Source: Kutzneria viridogrisea (GTDB lineage Bacteria > Actinomycetota > Actinomycetes > Mycobacteriales > Pseudonocardiaceae). Taken from it: a DNA stretch of 64,000 bases. Where the stretch lies: assembly GCA_014138725.1 (NCBI GenBank), contig JACJID010000010.1, forward strand, positions 248,001 through 312,000, given 5' to 3'. The notes beneath the pieces were generated by a model. That model was not told where the DNA came from and searched no databases. It was given only the letters and a program-made list of their open reading frames with translations. The position numbers were made by a program, and so were the translations under genes. Each line of letters begins with the position of its first letter. Position 1 is the first letter of the stretch. Shown one piece after another: positions 52,389-61,972 of this stretch.

Positions 52389-53162
52389 TCAGCGGGCACT
52401 GAGTGCGGGCGAGTCCGCCACGGCACCCACCGTCAAAATCTCCTGGTGAATCCTCTGAAGCTCGAGACCCGGTTCGATGCCGAGCTCAGAATTCAGCAGG
52501 TGGTAGATCGCCTGGTAGGCCGACAGGGCCTCGGCGCGCCGCCCCGTCCGACACAGCGCGGTCAGCAACTGCGCCCACGGGCGCTCGCGGGTGGGGTGCT
52601 CGGTGGTGAGCGAGCGCAACAACGGGATGACCGCCCCGCTGTGGCCGAGGGTGATGCGCGCGTCGACCATGTCCTCGCTCGCCGCTCGCAGGTGCTCCGA
52701 CAGGTAGGCCCGTTCCGAGCGGACCACCTCGTCGGGCAGTTCGTCGTAGGGCTCGCCGCGCCAGAGGTCGAGCGCCTCGCGCAGGTTGCCCGCGGCCTGC
52801 TCGGGCCGGCCGCCCCGCAACTGCTCGCCCCCCATGTCGACCAGCTTCTCGAAGCAGGTGACATCGAGCTCGTCCGGCTCGACGAGGATCCGGTACTCAC
52901 CCGCCCGGCTCTCGATCCGTCCCATCGGCATGCGCGGCGGCAGGTCCCGCCGCAGCTGCGAGACGTAGGTCTTGATGTTGCTGGCCGAGGACCGTGGCGC
53001 GCTGCCACCCCACAGCACCTGCCTGATCGTGCCGACGCTCACCCAGGTGCCCGACCGCAACAACAGCAGGGACAACAGTGCTCGCGGTTTGCGGTGGCGC
53101 ACGTGGACGGGTGCACCGTCCCACCCGCACACCTCAAGGGGCCCCAGAACACGGAAAAGCAT
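52389..53162 (-). CDS. SARP-family transcriptional activator
   Basis: 257 residues from ATG 53162 with GGAG ten bases upstream. An OmpR-type winged helix (FRVLGPLEVCGWDGAPV, RHRKPRALLSLLLLRSG, NIKTYVSQLRRDLP) is followed by a bacterial transcriptional activation domain (FEKLVDMGGEQLRGGRPEQA, WRGEPYDELPDEVVRSERAY, TGRRAEALSAYQAIYHLLNS). SARPs of this small form activate single antibiotic clusters by binding heptameric repeats near -35. It is the first gene of the lasso-type operon direction and diverges from the P-loop gene at 53426. Confidence 0.92.
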   Translation of the reverse strand: MLFRVLGPLEVCGWDGAPVHVRHRKPRALLSLLLLRSGTWVSVGTIRQVLWGGSAPRSSASNIKTYVSQLRRDLPPRMPMGRIESRAGEYRILVEPDELDVTCFEKLVDMGGEQLRGGRPEQAAGNLREALDLWRGEPYDELPDEVVRSERAYLSEHLRAASEDMVDARITLGHSGAVIPLLRSLTTEHPTRERPWAQLLTALCRTGRRAEALSAYQAIYHLLNSELGIEPGLELQRIHQEILTVGAVADSPALSAR

Positions 53163-53425
53163 CAGAATCTCCAGAACTCCCACACCAGGAACCAAAAGAC
53201 GCGATTTTGGGCGAACTTATCGCATGTGAGCCGATCGGAGGAGAGGCCAAACCACTGGCCCCCGAAACATGCGCGAGGACTCACGACTGCGACGAACAGG
53301 TGACGAAACAGAACCGGCCACCCAGCAAAGGAAGCAAATTCACCGGACGCCTCTCCCGCGAAAACTCACCGGAACGCGCCGTCGCTATGGTTTCGGCAAA
53401 TCCGATCCCCAGAAGGGAACATCTC

Positions 53426-54448
53426 GTGTGCATCGCGAAACTGAGCGTGGACCGCGTCGAACTGGCCAAGGGCTCCTACTCCACCCGGCTCGTCCAGCTC
53501 GGCGAGGCCGCCGGCCTGACCCGGCACGAGGTGCACCCCCAGCCCGGAGACGTACTGCTGGCCAGGGTGACCGAGGTGGGCGAACACCGCTACCTGGAAC
53601 GCCCCGACGGCAGGCTGGCCAACCTGTTCGACGACGACGAGGTGCTGCTCTGCTACGGAGAGCACGAGCAGGCCCAGGTCCCCGACGACCTCGGTCCCTG
53701 CCAGCTCGTGGCGGCCGGGGGCGTCGCGGCCCGCACCGAGCGCGAGGGCACGAAGGCCCGGACCTCGTTGGTACCGCTCGGATTGCTCGTCGACGAGGAG
53801 GGCCAGGTGCTCAACCTGCGCCGCTGGGCGATGCGGATGCCGGTGCCGTACCCGTCGCGACCGGTCACGCTGGTGATCACGGGTACCGGCGCGGGCACGG
53901 GCAAGACCTCGGCCGCGGCCGCGCTCATCCGCGGGCTGAACAAGGCGGGCTTCCAGGTCGGCGCGGCCAAGGTGACCGGAACCGGCATGGGCGTGGAGAC
54001 CTGGGTCATGCGTGACGCGGGGGCCAAGACGGTGCTGGACATGACCGACGCGGGGCTGGCCTCGACCTACCGGGCGAGCCTGCCGACCCTGGTGCGGACC
54101 TTCGAACTGCTGGTGGCGCAGCTCGCGGCGACCGGGGTCGGGGTGGTCGTGGTGGAACTGGCCGAGGGCATACCGCAGGCCGAGACCGGGGCGCTGCTGG
54201 CCACGCCGGACTTCGCGCACTGCGTGGACGGGGTCCTGGTCGCGGCGCACGACGCGGTCGGGGCGGGCAGCGGGGTGGCGCGACTGCGGACCTGGGACCT
54301 GCCGGTGATCGGGGTGACCGGGCGGCTCACCCGCTCCACGGCAACGGCCGGGCAGGCCGCACAGCTGACGGACCTGCCGGTGCTCACGCTGGCGGACCTG
54401 CGCGGCCCGGAGACCGCGGGCTCGCTGGCCAAGCCGCTGGCGCGCTGA
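53426..54448 (+). CDS. DUF1611-like P-loop NTPase
   Basis: 340 residues; GTG 53426 lies nine bases after AAGGGA and is preferred to ATG 53387. The N-terminal ~150 residues are a beta-rich domain (RLVQLGEAAGLTRHEVHPQP). The C-terminal part is a dethiobiotin-synthetase-like P-loop ATPase: VTLVITGTGAGTGKTSAAAA, AAKVTGTGMGVETWVMRDAG and VVVVELAEGIPQ. This resembles DUF1611 proteins, some of which are amino-acid N-acyltransferases (DgcN). It stands between the lasso-type and thiopeptide operons, divergent from the SARP gene and convergent with the YcaO gene, so it may belong to neither. Confidence 0.7.
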   Translation: MCIAKLSVDRVELAKGSYSTRLVQLGEAAGLTRHEVHPQPGDVLLARVTEVGEHRYLERPDGRLANLFDDDEVLLCYGEHEQAQVPDDLGPCQLVAAGGVAARTEREGTKARTSLVPLGLLVDEEGQVLNLRRWAMRMPVPYPSRPVTLVITGTGAGTGKTSAAAALIRGLNKAGFQVGAAKVTGTGMGVETWVMRDAGAKTVLDMTDAGLASTYRASLPTLVRTFELLVAQLAATGVGVVVVELAEGIPQAETGALLATPDFAHCVDGVLVAAHDAVGAGSGVARLRTWDLPVIGVTGRLTRSTATAGQAAQLTDLPVLTLADLRGPETAGSLAKPLAR

Positions 54449-54456
54449 GCCCGGGC

Positions 54457-54488
54457 GGCGGGTGGGCGACGAGCACCGCCCACCCGCC
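54457..54488. terminator. Bidirectional hairpin after the DUF1611-like gene
   Basis: Perfect 12-bp arms GGCGGGTGGGCG and CGCCCACCCGCC with an eight-base loop between convergent stops at 54448 and 54495. Confidence 0.85.
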
Positions 54489-54494
54489 GACGCG

Positions 54495-56474
54495 TCACGG
54501 GAAGGGATGCGGGTACGGGTTGACCTCGTCCGGGGACAGCGGGGCGTCCCGGTACCCGAGCAGCTGCGGCACCTGGTGCAGCCTGGGCAGGCCGTGCACC
54601 CGCCGCAGGTGGTGGCCGAAGCTCATCGGCATCGTGCCGGGAATGACCACCTTCACGCAGTGGAACCCGCCGACGCGCTGCTCCGCGGTGGTCTGGTCCA
54701 CCACGATGACGTCCAGTCCCGTCGTGAGATAGCGCCGCACCAGCTCCAGCAGGTCCGCGCGCAGATCGTCCTGCTCGGCGAAGCCCGCGTTCGCGGCGAT
54801 CTCCGCGAGACTCCGCGCGGGGCGGTCGGTGTCGAGGAAGTCGAACCGGTGGAAGACCTCGGGGCAGGCGTAGAGCAGCGAGTGGTCGTGCATGTGCCGC
54901 ACCAGCGTGGAGTCCGCGGCCATGGCCCGCGCGCGCTCGGCGTCCTGCGCGTAGCTGCGGGTGATCCCGCCCATCACCGGTCCCAGCTCGAACAACGCGT
55001 TGCGCAGGGCCTTCTCGGCGATCAGGTGCGATCCGCCGGTGCAGATGGACCTGGCGACCGCCTGCCCCTGCTCCGGGTTCACCGCCATCAGCCAGACGCA
55101 GGGGATCCGCTGCTCGACCGTGGTGTCGAAGGCCCTTATCCGCCAACCGGTCTCGTCCTCCACCCGCCTGCGGATCACCGCGATCAACCGGTCCTCCGAG
55201 GAGTCCAGGTCGATGGGTGGCACCGGCATCCTGCCGTACCAGGTCAGCAGGAACGCGTCCCGTTCGGCCACCTCCAGGATCGCGTGCAGGATGGCCTCCT
55301 CCAGGCAGCCGCCGAGCGCGCACCCGTTGGAGGTCTCCATGACGAAGGTGGACCGGCGCGGCTTGACCCGGTGGATCCCGTAGTAGGCGTAGGCCTCCGG
55401 GACCAGCACCGGCTCGTCCCTTGCGAAGGAGTACCCCCACACCCAGTCCAGTTCGAGGTCCTCGTCGAAGGCGGTGAACGGGAAACCCGGCCCGTGGTTC
55501 TCCGGCGGGTGGGTGCCCAGGGTCCTCGGGTCGACCGCGTGCTCCCGGACGGCGGCGAACGAGGCGTGCACCGCGGTCCGCTTCCCGCCCGGCTGCATGC
55601 CCGCCCACCGCTCCAGGGACTCCAGCACCGAGGTGGTCAGGCTGGTCCGGTAGTTGTCGCTGCGCCCCCAGCTCCACTCCACGCTGTCCGGTCCGCGCAG
55701 GCCCATCGGCGCCGCCGCCACGGCGAGCCCGGCCTGGTCACTCAGCTCCACCCCGCGGACCAGTCCGGCCACGGGGTCGACGTAGGTGTCGAGCAGGTGC
55801 TGGTGCTCCAGCTCCGCGGAGCGCACCCGGAAGCGGTCCCGTGCGGGCTTGATGCGCCTGCTGAGCGTGATCCGCGCGCGCTCGGCGCTGTCCTCGGGCA
55901 GGTCGGCGCAGTCCGGGCAGACCGGGTCGGGCAGGAACCGGTGCCGGTTCACCGTGAGGTCGCGCAGCCCCACCCGGAGCAGGGCGCCGACCGTCCTGGG
56001 CGGGGACTCCACGTCGCCGACCCGGGCCACCTCGTCGGCCACCAGCGCGCCCACGAGGTCGCAGGCCAGGCCGGTCAGCAGCGAGGAGGGCCTGGCACGC
56101 AGCGCGGCACCGTGTTCGCGGCGCACCTCGTCGTGTGCGGCGGGGTTCTGGCGAGCCCGTCGCCTTCGCAGTTCCGCACAGGTGTGGCAGCCCGGTGTGC
56201 CAGGGGTGGTCAGCGGGCCGACGACCACGTGGCCGAGCTCGGCGACAACCGGCAGCCACGGGTGCCCGGCGGCGGTGCTGCCCGCACCCGCCGCGGCGTG
56301 CCCGCCGGTGTCCCAGGAGTCGCTGGCGAGTACCAGCGCGGTACAGCCGGGGACCCCTTCGGCGAGTGCGGTGTCGACGACCTGGGCGATCCTCAGGTTG
56401 GCCGCGGCGAGTGCGCTGTGGATCGAGGTGTGCAGGGCGCCCGACCCCGCCAGTGCGACCGATCGATCAGTCAT
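54495..56474 (-). CDS. YcaO cyclodehydratase of a thiopeptide pathway
   Basis: 659 residues. The first ~220 residues are an E1-like/zinc module with CHTC and CPDC pairs. From about 260 the YcaO domain begins: TTSVLESLERWAGMQPGGKR, METSNGCALGGCLEEAILHA with ATP-binding Glu residues, ILEVAERDAFLLTWYGRMPV, and the C-terminal Pro-rich end NPYPHPFP, diagnostic of azoline-forming YcaOs. It activates amide backbones with ATP to turn Cys into thiazolines. The gene order matches the thiomuracin tbt cluster, where this is the TbtG position. It overlaps the ThiF-like gene by eight bases. Confidence 0.92.
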   Translation of the reverse strand: MTDRSVALAGSGALHTSIHSALAAANLRIAQVVDTALAEGVPGCTALVLASDSWDTGGHAAAGAGSTAAGHPWLPVVAELGHVVVGPLTTPGTPGCHTCAELRRRRARQNPAAHDEVRREHGAALRARPSSLLTGLACDLVGALVADEVARVGDVESPPRTVGALLRVGLRDLTVNRHRFLPDPVCPDCADLPEDSAERARITLSRRIKPARDRFRVRSAELEHQHLLDTYVDPVAGLVRGVELSDQAGLAVAAAPMGLRGPDSVEWSWGRSDNYRTSLTTSVLESLERWAGMQPGGKRTAVHASFAAVREHAVDPRTLGTHPPENHGPGFPFTAFDEDLELDWVWGYSFARDEPVLVPEAYAYYGIHRVKPRRSTFVMETSNGCALGGCLEEAILHAILEVAERDAFLLTWYGRMPVPPIDLDSSEDRLIAVIRRRVEDETGWRIRAFDTTVEQRIPCVWLMAVNPEQGQAVARSICTGGSHLIAEKALRNALFELGPVMGGITRSYAQDAERARAMAADSTLVRHMHDHSLLYACPEVFHRFDFLDTDRPARSLAEIAANAGFAEQDDLRADLLELVRRYLTTGLDVIVVDQTTAEQRVGGFHCVKVVIPGTMPMSFGHHLRRVHGLPRLHQVPQLLGYRDAPLSPDEVNPYPHPFP

Positions 56475-58500
56475 CGAGCAACACCACCTGTGCGACGTGG
56501 GGCAGGATCCCGCTCATCTCCGGGTCGTGGTCCAGCGGCACCGCCACCGGCGTGAACCCCTTGCGGCGCAACGCGCTGACCGCGGTGGCGAGGTCCACGT
56601 CCGGGCGCGGACCGACCGGCTCGGCACCGACGAGGGCCAGCGGCAGCGGGTCCACCTTCGGTGGGGCGTACTCCGGTTGCCGGTGGATCTCGGCCTGGCA
56701 GGCCAACAGCGCGGACTCCAGCCCCTCGTGCAGGGCATCGGCGAACCTGAGTGCGCTGGCACAGCAGACGGCGGTGCCGTCGAGGGAGAGGACCAGGGTC
56801 GGCACGCCCAGTTCGCCGGTGACGTCGTGCACGGTCAGCGACCGGCCCGCGGCCGCCACCAGCCGGAGGTAGTGCGTGCCCCGGGCGTCGAGCTCACACC
56901 GGTCCAGGGCCAGCGGCACAGCCCGGTCCAGCGCGGCGAGGGTCAGTTCCCGGCAGCGCCCCACCAGGCTCGCGAGGACCGCCTCCTGCCAGCTGTACCC
57001 GGCTGCCGCACCGGAGTACACGACGTCCTGGGCCGACCCGGTGTCCAGCACCGGGAACACGGACCGGACCTCCACCTGCCGGGGACGGCCGTCGACCAGG
57101 CTCACCCCCCACAGCCAGCCGCGGTGCCCGCCCTCGACCAGCCTGGCCAGGCCCTCGTCCGGATCGGAGCCATCGCCTGCCCCGCCGTCGGTGTAGAGCA
57201 GCCTCGGGTCCACGACCATCGAGCTGTAGGCGGCGAAGGCGCGCAGCGCGGCCCGGTGCCGCGCGGTGCTGAAGTCGTGCCCGGCCGCCGTCACCGACAC
57301 CTCCTCGCCCTGCACCAGGCCGAGGGGATCGGCCAGGACCGCCTCGCAGACGTTCAGCGGCAGCTGGCTGAAATCACGCTCCCCCAAGCGAAGCAGCGGT
57401 CCCACCCGGCCGTCGACCACCTTGGCCGCCCGCACCGAGAACTCCTCCTCGGACAGCGGCTCCCTGGTGGCCAGCACGGAGATCATCTGGTGGAACTCGG
57501 CGATGCCCAGCGCTCGGGCCGGCCGCCCGAACGGATGTGGCACCACCCGGTGCGAACTGCTCGCCGGGCCGCTGAAGTCCAGGCGGGTGACGCTGCGCTG
57601 GGCGGGGTCGGTGAGGGAGGTCGCCCCGGTCAGCTCGCAGAACACGCGGTGCACGAGGTGTGCCGCCATCGTGGCGGTGGCGAGGGAGCCGGGGCGCTCC
57701 GGCCCCTCGCCACCAGCCGCCCGTGGCCCCAGGACGCGGCGCCACACCGCACCCCGGTCCGTCCCTCCGGACAGCGGCAACGGCCCCACCCAGGCACCGT
57801 CGCCGTCCACGAACGCTTGAACGAGCAGCGCGCCGCTGTCCACGCAGGCACGGGCCAGCGCGTCCGCTCGGGTGGGCACGTACCGGTCGGAGACCTGCAT
57901 GACCAGGCGGACCCCGTCGAGCAGGTGCATCAACCGCCGGTAGTCGGGTTCCCCGCTGAGGATGTGCTCGTTGCGCAGCACCGCGAGCCCCTGGGTGGGC
58001 GTGGGCGCGGTGGACTCGAGCTCGCTCAGGTCGGTCGGGCACTCGTCGGTGATGGCCACGGTCACCCGGCTCAGTCCGGAGCGCAGTGCCGCGTTCACCG
58101 CGGCGGCCAGGCTCCGCCCCGCGCCGATCACCAGGGTCCGCGTGCCACGGTAGCGCTGGAACCAGGAGACGGCGAAATCCCGGTAGTAGTCGACAAAACC
58201 GACCTCGGCCGCGAAGGGGGCGAGCAGCCGGGCCGGGGGCAGTTGGGTGGGCGGGGCCTCGCGCGCGACGCCCCGGTCCAGCAGCGTGCGCACCAGGCCG
58301 CCGACGAACTCGGCCCGGTCCGCGGACAGCCCGGCGAGCAGGTCGGTCAGGGAGTTCTCCCCGTCCAGGTGCGGGGCCAGCCGTCGCACCCACTGCGCGA
58401 TCGAGTCCCCGGACAGCAGCACCGGCCCGTCGTGGGTGAGCCAGAAGGCCCCCTCGGGCAGCGAGGCGAAGTAGGCGTCCGGTCGCAGCATCGGCCTCAT
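56467..58500 (-). CDS. ThiF-like (F-type) leader-binding protein of thiopeptide pathway
   Basis: 677 residues from ATG 58500, overlapping the SagB stop (ATGA). It resembles the ocin-ThiF-like proteins of thiopeptide clusters (TbtF position). The N-terminal ~90 residues (SLPEGAFWLTHDGPVLLSGD) form the RRE-like leader-binding domain; residues about 110-330 are a ThiF/Rossmann-like fold with VLVIGAGR-like motif TLVIGAGRSLAAAVNAAL; the remainder resembles a YcaO-like scaffold without ATP residues. Its job is to bring the precursor leader to the YcaO enzyme. Confidence 0.85.
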   Translation of the reverse strand: MRPMLRPDAYFASLPEGAFWLTHDGPVLLSGDSIAQWVRRLAPHLDGENSLTDLLAGLSADRAEFVGGLVRTLLDRGVAREAPPTQLPPARLLAPFAAEVGFVDYYRDFAVSWFQRYRGTRTLVIGAGRSLAAAVNAALRSGLSRVTVAITDECPTDLSELESTAPTPTQGLAVLRNEHILSGEPDYRRLMHLLDGVRLVMQVSDRYVPTRADALARACVDSGALLVQAFVDGDGAWVGPLPLSGGTDRGAVWRRVLGPRAAGGEGPERPGSLATATMAAHLVHRVFCELTGATSLTDPAQRSVTRLDFSGPASSSHRVVPHPFGRPARALGIAEFHQMISVLATREPLSEEEFSVRAAKVVDGRVGPLLRLGERDFSQLPLNVCEAVLADPLGLVQGEEVSVTAAGHDFSTARHRAALRAFAAYSSMVVDPRLLYTDGGAGDGSDPDEGLARLVEGGHRGWLWGVSLVDGRPRQVEVRSVFPVLDTGSAQDVVYSGAAAGYSWQEAVLASLVGRCRELTLAALDRAVPLALDRCELDARGTHYLRLVAAAGRSLTVHDVTGELGVPTLVLSLDGTAVCCASALRFADALHEGLESALLACQAEIHRQPEYAPPKVDPLPLALVGAEPVGPRPDVDLATAVSALRRKGFTPVAVPLDHDPEMSGILPHVAQVVLLDD

Positions 58501-59900
58501 CGGACGCTCTCCTGGGACGGGGCGGCGACCTGGGGCACGCTGCCGACGCAGAACGCGCCGACGCCCGCCTCCACCATCTGGTCGATGCCCGTGGCCTCGG
58601 CGAAGTACTCGTTGCCGCCCAACGCCAGCGCGCAGGGCGCCAGCCCCATGGCCGTGGCGACGAGGTACAGGGTCTGGTAGAGGACGCCGACGTTCTTGAG
58701 GGTGAGCGAGTAGCCCATGCCCTGGTACTTCCACATCACCCTGCCGAACCGGGTCGTGATCACGAACAACACCTGCGGAGCCCCCGCCCAGTTGAGCAGT
58801 GCCCGCGTCGAGGTCGCGTGCGCGGGCACCTGGTTGAGGCGGTGCTCGTACGCGTCGTAGTGGTAGAGCCCGGGTTCAAGTCCGTCCACCTTCCTGACCA
58901 ACGGGTAGATCTCCAACTCGTGCACGCTGCCGCCCGTGGGGTGCGGGCGGTCCGAGACCTCCTGGCCGCCGTGCCAGCCCGCGCCGCGGACCCGCGCGCA
59001 CCGGTAGAGCAGCTCGCCCAGTTGCGCCGCGGTGAGCGGGGCGTCGTCGTCGTGCTCGCGCACCGACTTGCGCGCCTCGATCGCCTCGGTGAGCGTGATG
59101 TCCTCGCGGCGCAACCGGTCGAGGTCGGGCCTGGGCAGGTCGACCAGCGGTCCGCCGAAGGGCGGCCGGCGCCCGGGCAGCGGGTCGAAGTGCCGCCTGG
59201 CCCAGTAGGTCCCGCCGAACCGGCCCCCGGACTCCGCCGCCGACCGGTTGCTGATGTGGTGGAACCACAGCTCGTGCGTGCTCCACTGGGCGGACCGCAT
59301 CTGCTCCGCCTCGCCCCTGGGCACGAGCAGACCGGCGCACCACAGGTCGGCCAGCAGCCGCCTGCCCACCCGGCTCGGCACGGGTTCGGCCCTGCCGGGT
59401 TCGGACAGCATCGTCAGTGCGCCGAGCCAGGCCAGCGCCCCGGGGTCGTGGAAGGTCACCTCGTAGCCGGCGACCGGGGACTCCAGCAGCATGCGATCGC
59501 CCTCGCGCCGCAGCACCGCGAACCGGGACAGGGTGCACGAGGAGGGCAGCGGATCGCCGGTGGCGACCTGGCCGGTGCCCTGCGGGAGCAGCGTGTACAC
59601 CGGCTCGCCGTTCCAGCTGATCTCGGTGGTCAGCCAGCCGCCGTCGCGCAGCCGCTCCAGCATCCCGCGCACGGTGTGGTGGCTGCCGTAGCCATCGTCG
59701 GCGAGCAGGTCGGCCACATCGCACGGGGCGGCCAGCGCGCGCAGCAGCGCCGACTCCCCCGCGTCCAACTGCCCGAACGACTGGCTGAACGGCTTGGCAA
59801 CCAGGAACACCTCCTGGTTGCCGCTGACTGCGCAGTGCACGCCCGGGCGCAGCAGCACGACCTCCCGCAGACCCGTGCGCTCGGTCACCAGCTCGCTCAC
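58497..59900 (-). CDS. SagB-type FMN dehydrogenase (azoline oxidase)
   Basis: 467 residues starting with GTG 59900. The C-terminal ~220 residues are the nitroreductase-fold dehydrogenase: LTEAIEARKSVREHDDDAPL, RPHPTGGSVHELEIYPLVRK, LFVITTRFGRVMWKYQGMGY and the terminal CALALGGNEYFAEATGID. The N-terminal half is a winged-helix/leader-binding region. It oxidises thiazolines to thiazoles with FMN (TbtE position). Stop and start overlap the genes on both sides, so the whole block is one operon. Confidence 0.92.
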   Translation of the reverse strand: MSELVTERTGLREVVLLRPGVHCAVSGNQEVFLVAKPFSQSFGQLDAGESALLRALAAPCDVADLLADDGYGSHHTVRGMLERLRDGGWLTTEISWNGEPVYTLLPQGTGQVATGDPLPSSCTLSRFAVLRREGDRMLLESPVAGYEVTFHDPGALAWLGALTMLSEPGRAEPVPSRVGRRLLADLWCAGLLVPRGEAEQMRSAQWSTHELWFHHISNRSAAESGGRFGGTYWARRHFDPLPGRRPPFGGPLVDLPRPDLDRLRREDITLTEAIEARKSVREHDDDAPLTAAQLGELLYRCARVRGAGWHGGQEVSDRPHPTGGSVHELEIYPLVRKVDGLEPGLYHYDAYEHRLNQVPAHATSTRALLNWAGAPQVLFVITTRFGRVMWKYQGMGYSLTLKNVGVLYQTLYLVATAMGLAPCALALGGNEYFAEATGIDQMVEAGVGAFCVGSVPQVAAPSQESVR

Positions 59901-61003
59901 GCCGTCTCCCCCAGTTCGACCTCGCGGGTGGCCGCGGGGTCCCCTGGCACCGGGAAGCGGACGTCCAGCGCGCGCACCCCGAAGATCTCCTCAGCGGTGT
60001 TGGCCGCGAGGTGGCACAGCAGGAACCGTTCGACCGGGGTCAGCCCGAGCCGGGTCAGGTGCAGGTAGGTGTAGTTGAGCATCAGCCGGTACTTGCCGAA
60101 CCACAACCGGTCCACCTGCGAGTGCTGCCAGCTTCCCTTGCTGTGCATCGGACTGCTGGCCAGCTTCTCGAAGTACTGCCTGCTGCCCGGCGGCGGGCCG
60201 GGCGGGTCGAGGGAGATCTGCCCGGAGGCGATCAGTTGCCCGCCGAGCCTGCGGTAGGGCACCAGCGCGCGCACCCACTCGTGCACCCAGGGCACCGCGG
60301 AGCCGCCGGTGTCCAGGGAGTCGACCACCTGACGCGCCTGCGCGACCAGTGATCGCGAGTGCAGCCGGTAGTGGCGCTGCCAGGCCGGCCGCAGACCGCC
60401 CGCCTGCGGGACCCAGGACAGGAACGCCTCGGCGTGCGAGCGGAACGACACGAACCCGCGGGCATAGCCGATGCCCGACAGGGTGTGCGCCGTGGCGATC
60501 ATCAGGTCGAAGGCAAGGCGCAGCCGTTGCATGCCCGACCGCAGGGCCTCGGTCATGGCGAAGGTCAGTTCCGTGGTGTCCACGTAGAAGTCGGCGAGCA
60601 GGCTGGCCGCCTCGGTGCTGCCCAGCACGTGCAGCCGCTGGTCGTACGGGGCCTCGTGCAGCGAGTTGTCCTCGGCCAACGGCTCCAGCTGGCCGCGCTC
60701 CTGTTCGGACTCGATCAGCAACCGGTGCCCGGCCAACATCTCCTCTTTGTCGTACACGGCCGTCGAGGGGTGCTCGGCCAGGTAGCCGCCGATGACCTCG
60801 TGCACGGCGGGCAGCACGAGGTCGGCGTACTGCCTGGACCCCGTGTGGAAGTTCAGGCGCAGGTGCGGACCCCGCAGCCAGTGCGGCACGTGGTACGCGC
60901 GGATCTCCGGTCCCAGCCGCTGGAACAGCGGTCGGACCGCGTCCAGCACGAGGTCGTACTTGCGGTCCTCGTAGTAGTAGACGTGCACGCTGCGCCAGGT
61001 CAT
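59897..61003 (-). CDS. Thiopeptide pyridine synthase-like SpaB_C protein
   Basis: 368 residues, ATG 61003. It is a stand-alone SpaB_C-fold protein: WRSVHVYYYEDRKYDLVLDA, LRGPHLRLNFHTGSRQYADL, and DRLWFGKYRLMLNYTYLHLT near the end. Of the two such proteins here, the longer form adjacent to SagB corresponds in order to TbtD, the formal [4+2] cycloaddition enzyme that joins two dehydroalanines into the central pyridine and ejects the leader. Assignment between the two SpaB_C functions rests on order and length, not residues. Confidence 0.82.
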   Translation of the reverse strand: MTWRSVHVYYYEDRKYDLVLDAVRPLFQRLGPEIRAYHVPHWLRGPHLRLNFHTGSRQYADLVLPAVHEVIGGYLAEHPSTAVYDKEEMLAGHRLLIESEQERGQLEPLAEDNSLHEAPYDQRLHVLGSTEAASLLADFYVDTTELTFAMTEALRSGMQRLRLAFDLMIATAHTLSGIGYARGFVSFRSHAEAFLSWVPQAGGLRPAWQRHYRLHSRSLVAQARQVVDSLDTGGSAVPWVHEWVRALVPYRRLGGQLIASGQISLDPPGPPPGSRQYFEKLASSPMHSKGSWQHSQVDRLWFGKYRLMLNYTYLHLTRLGLTPVERFLLCHLAANTAEEIFGVRALDVRFPVPGDPAATREVELGETA

Positions 61004-61006
61004 GGT

Positions 61007-61972
61007 TCAGCTCTCCTTCACGAAGTCGGACACCGCGCGCGAGGCGAGGTAGCGCAGTGCGCTCTCACCGCCGAGCGTCACCCCGAGCCGGTTGCACATC
61101 AGGTGTGCGCACTGGTCGAGCACGGTGAGCGCGCCGTGGGAGGGCCCCAGCTCACCGGCCGGCCCGACCGGGGTGAACCGCTCGTGGGCGATCTCCTCGA
61201 CCAGCACCTCGCGCGTCTTGGCCACCGACAGCGCCCACCGGGTGACCGCGCCCGACCTCGGCAGCCGCTCCATGGTCGAGGCGGTCAGCCGCATCTGCTG
61301 GACCACCGCCAGCAACCTGGCCCGCTGTTCCCCGTAGTGCCGGTCGAAGGCGACGTGCGTCTGCTCGTCCCAGCCGGGCAGGTGGGACCACGCGGCGGGA
61401 TCCGCCTCCACTGTGGACACTTGGGTCTCGACCCCGCACAGCAGCCAGGTCAGCACGAGCAGAGCGAAGGCCGCCGTGTCGCGCTGTTCGGTGGAGGGAC
61501 TCGAACCCAGCAGTTCCAGGGTCACCCGGCTGGACACGTCGAAGTGCTTCTCCACCGCGTGGATCGAACGCCCCGCGCCGAAGCGGTGCTCCTCGCGCAC
61601 GTAGGGGATGAACTCCACGGAGTTGTTCGGGAACATCACCGGAAGCGGGGTGGTGGACTCCAACTGGGAGAGGTAGGACGAGGACTGTTCGTACTGCTCC
61701 GCGCTCATCTGCTGCTGGGAGGGGTGGTCGCGCAGGTAGTCGGCACAGGCCCTGGCGACGCACCTGCGCACCAACTCCGCGCGCCTGGCCGAGGTGGGCA
61801 GCACGCGGAAGCGGATGTGCGGGCCGCCGTCCCAGTAGCGCAGGAAGAAGTAGCGGTGCGCGAGCCTGCGCCGTTGCAGGTCCTCGGCCAGCGGAGCGAT
61901 CAGGCGCACCAGCACCGAGTCCAGGTCCCCGTGGTGGAACACGTGCGCACTGACCCAGTTGTCCAGGTTCAT
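61007..61972 (-). CDS. Stand-alone glutamate-elimination protein (split LanB, SpaB_C)
   Basis: 321 residues, ATG 61972, three bases before the next gene downstream. N-terminal WVSAHVFHHGDLDSVLVRLI and RYFFLRYWDGGPHIRFRVLP are SpaB_C hallmarks, with the WDGGPHIRFR segment contacting the glutamylated peptide. It corresponds to TbtC, which eliminates glutamate from glutamyl-Ser/Thr to give dehydro residues. Its stop is one base after the pyridine synthase region and it abuts the LanB gene directly. Confidence 0.85.
   Translation of the reverse strand: MNLDNWVSAHVFHHGDLDSVLVRLIAPLAEDLQRRRLAHRYFFLRYWDGGPHIRFRVLPTSARRAELVRRCVARACADYLRDHPSQQQMSAEQYEQSSSYLSQLESTTPLPVMFPNNSVEFIPYVREEHRFGAGRSIHAVEKHFDVSSRVTLELLGSSPSTEQRDTAAFALLVLTWLLCGVETQVSTVEADPAAWSHLPGWDEQTHVAFDRHYGEQRARLLAVVQQMRLTASTMERLPRSGAVTRWALSVAKTREVLVEEIAHERFTPVGPAGELGPSHGALTVLDQCAHLMCNRLGVTLGGESALRYLASRAVSDFVKES

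Noticed and set aside
55786-58680. 964-codon plus-strand frame
   Set aside because: Shadow over the YcaO and ThiF-like genes; those have conserved motifs and coupled starts on the minus strand.
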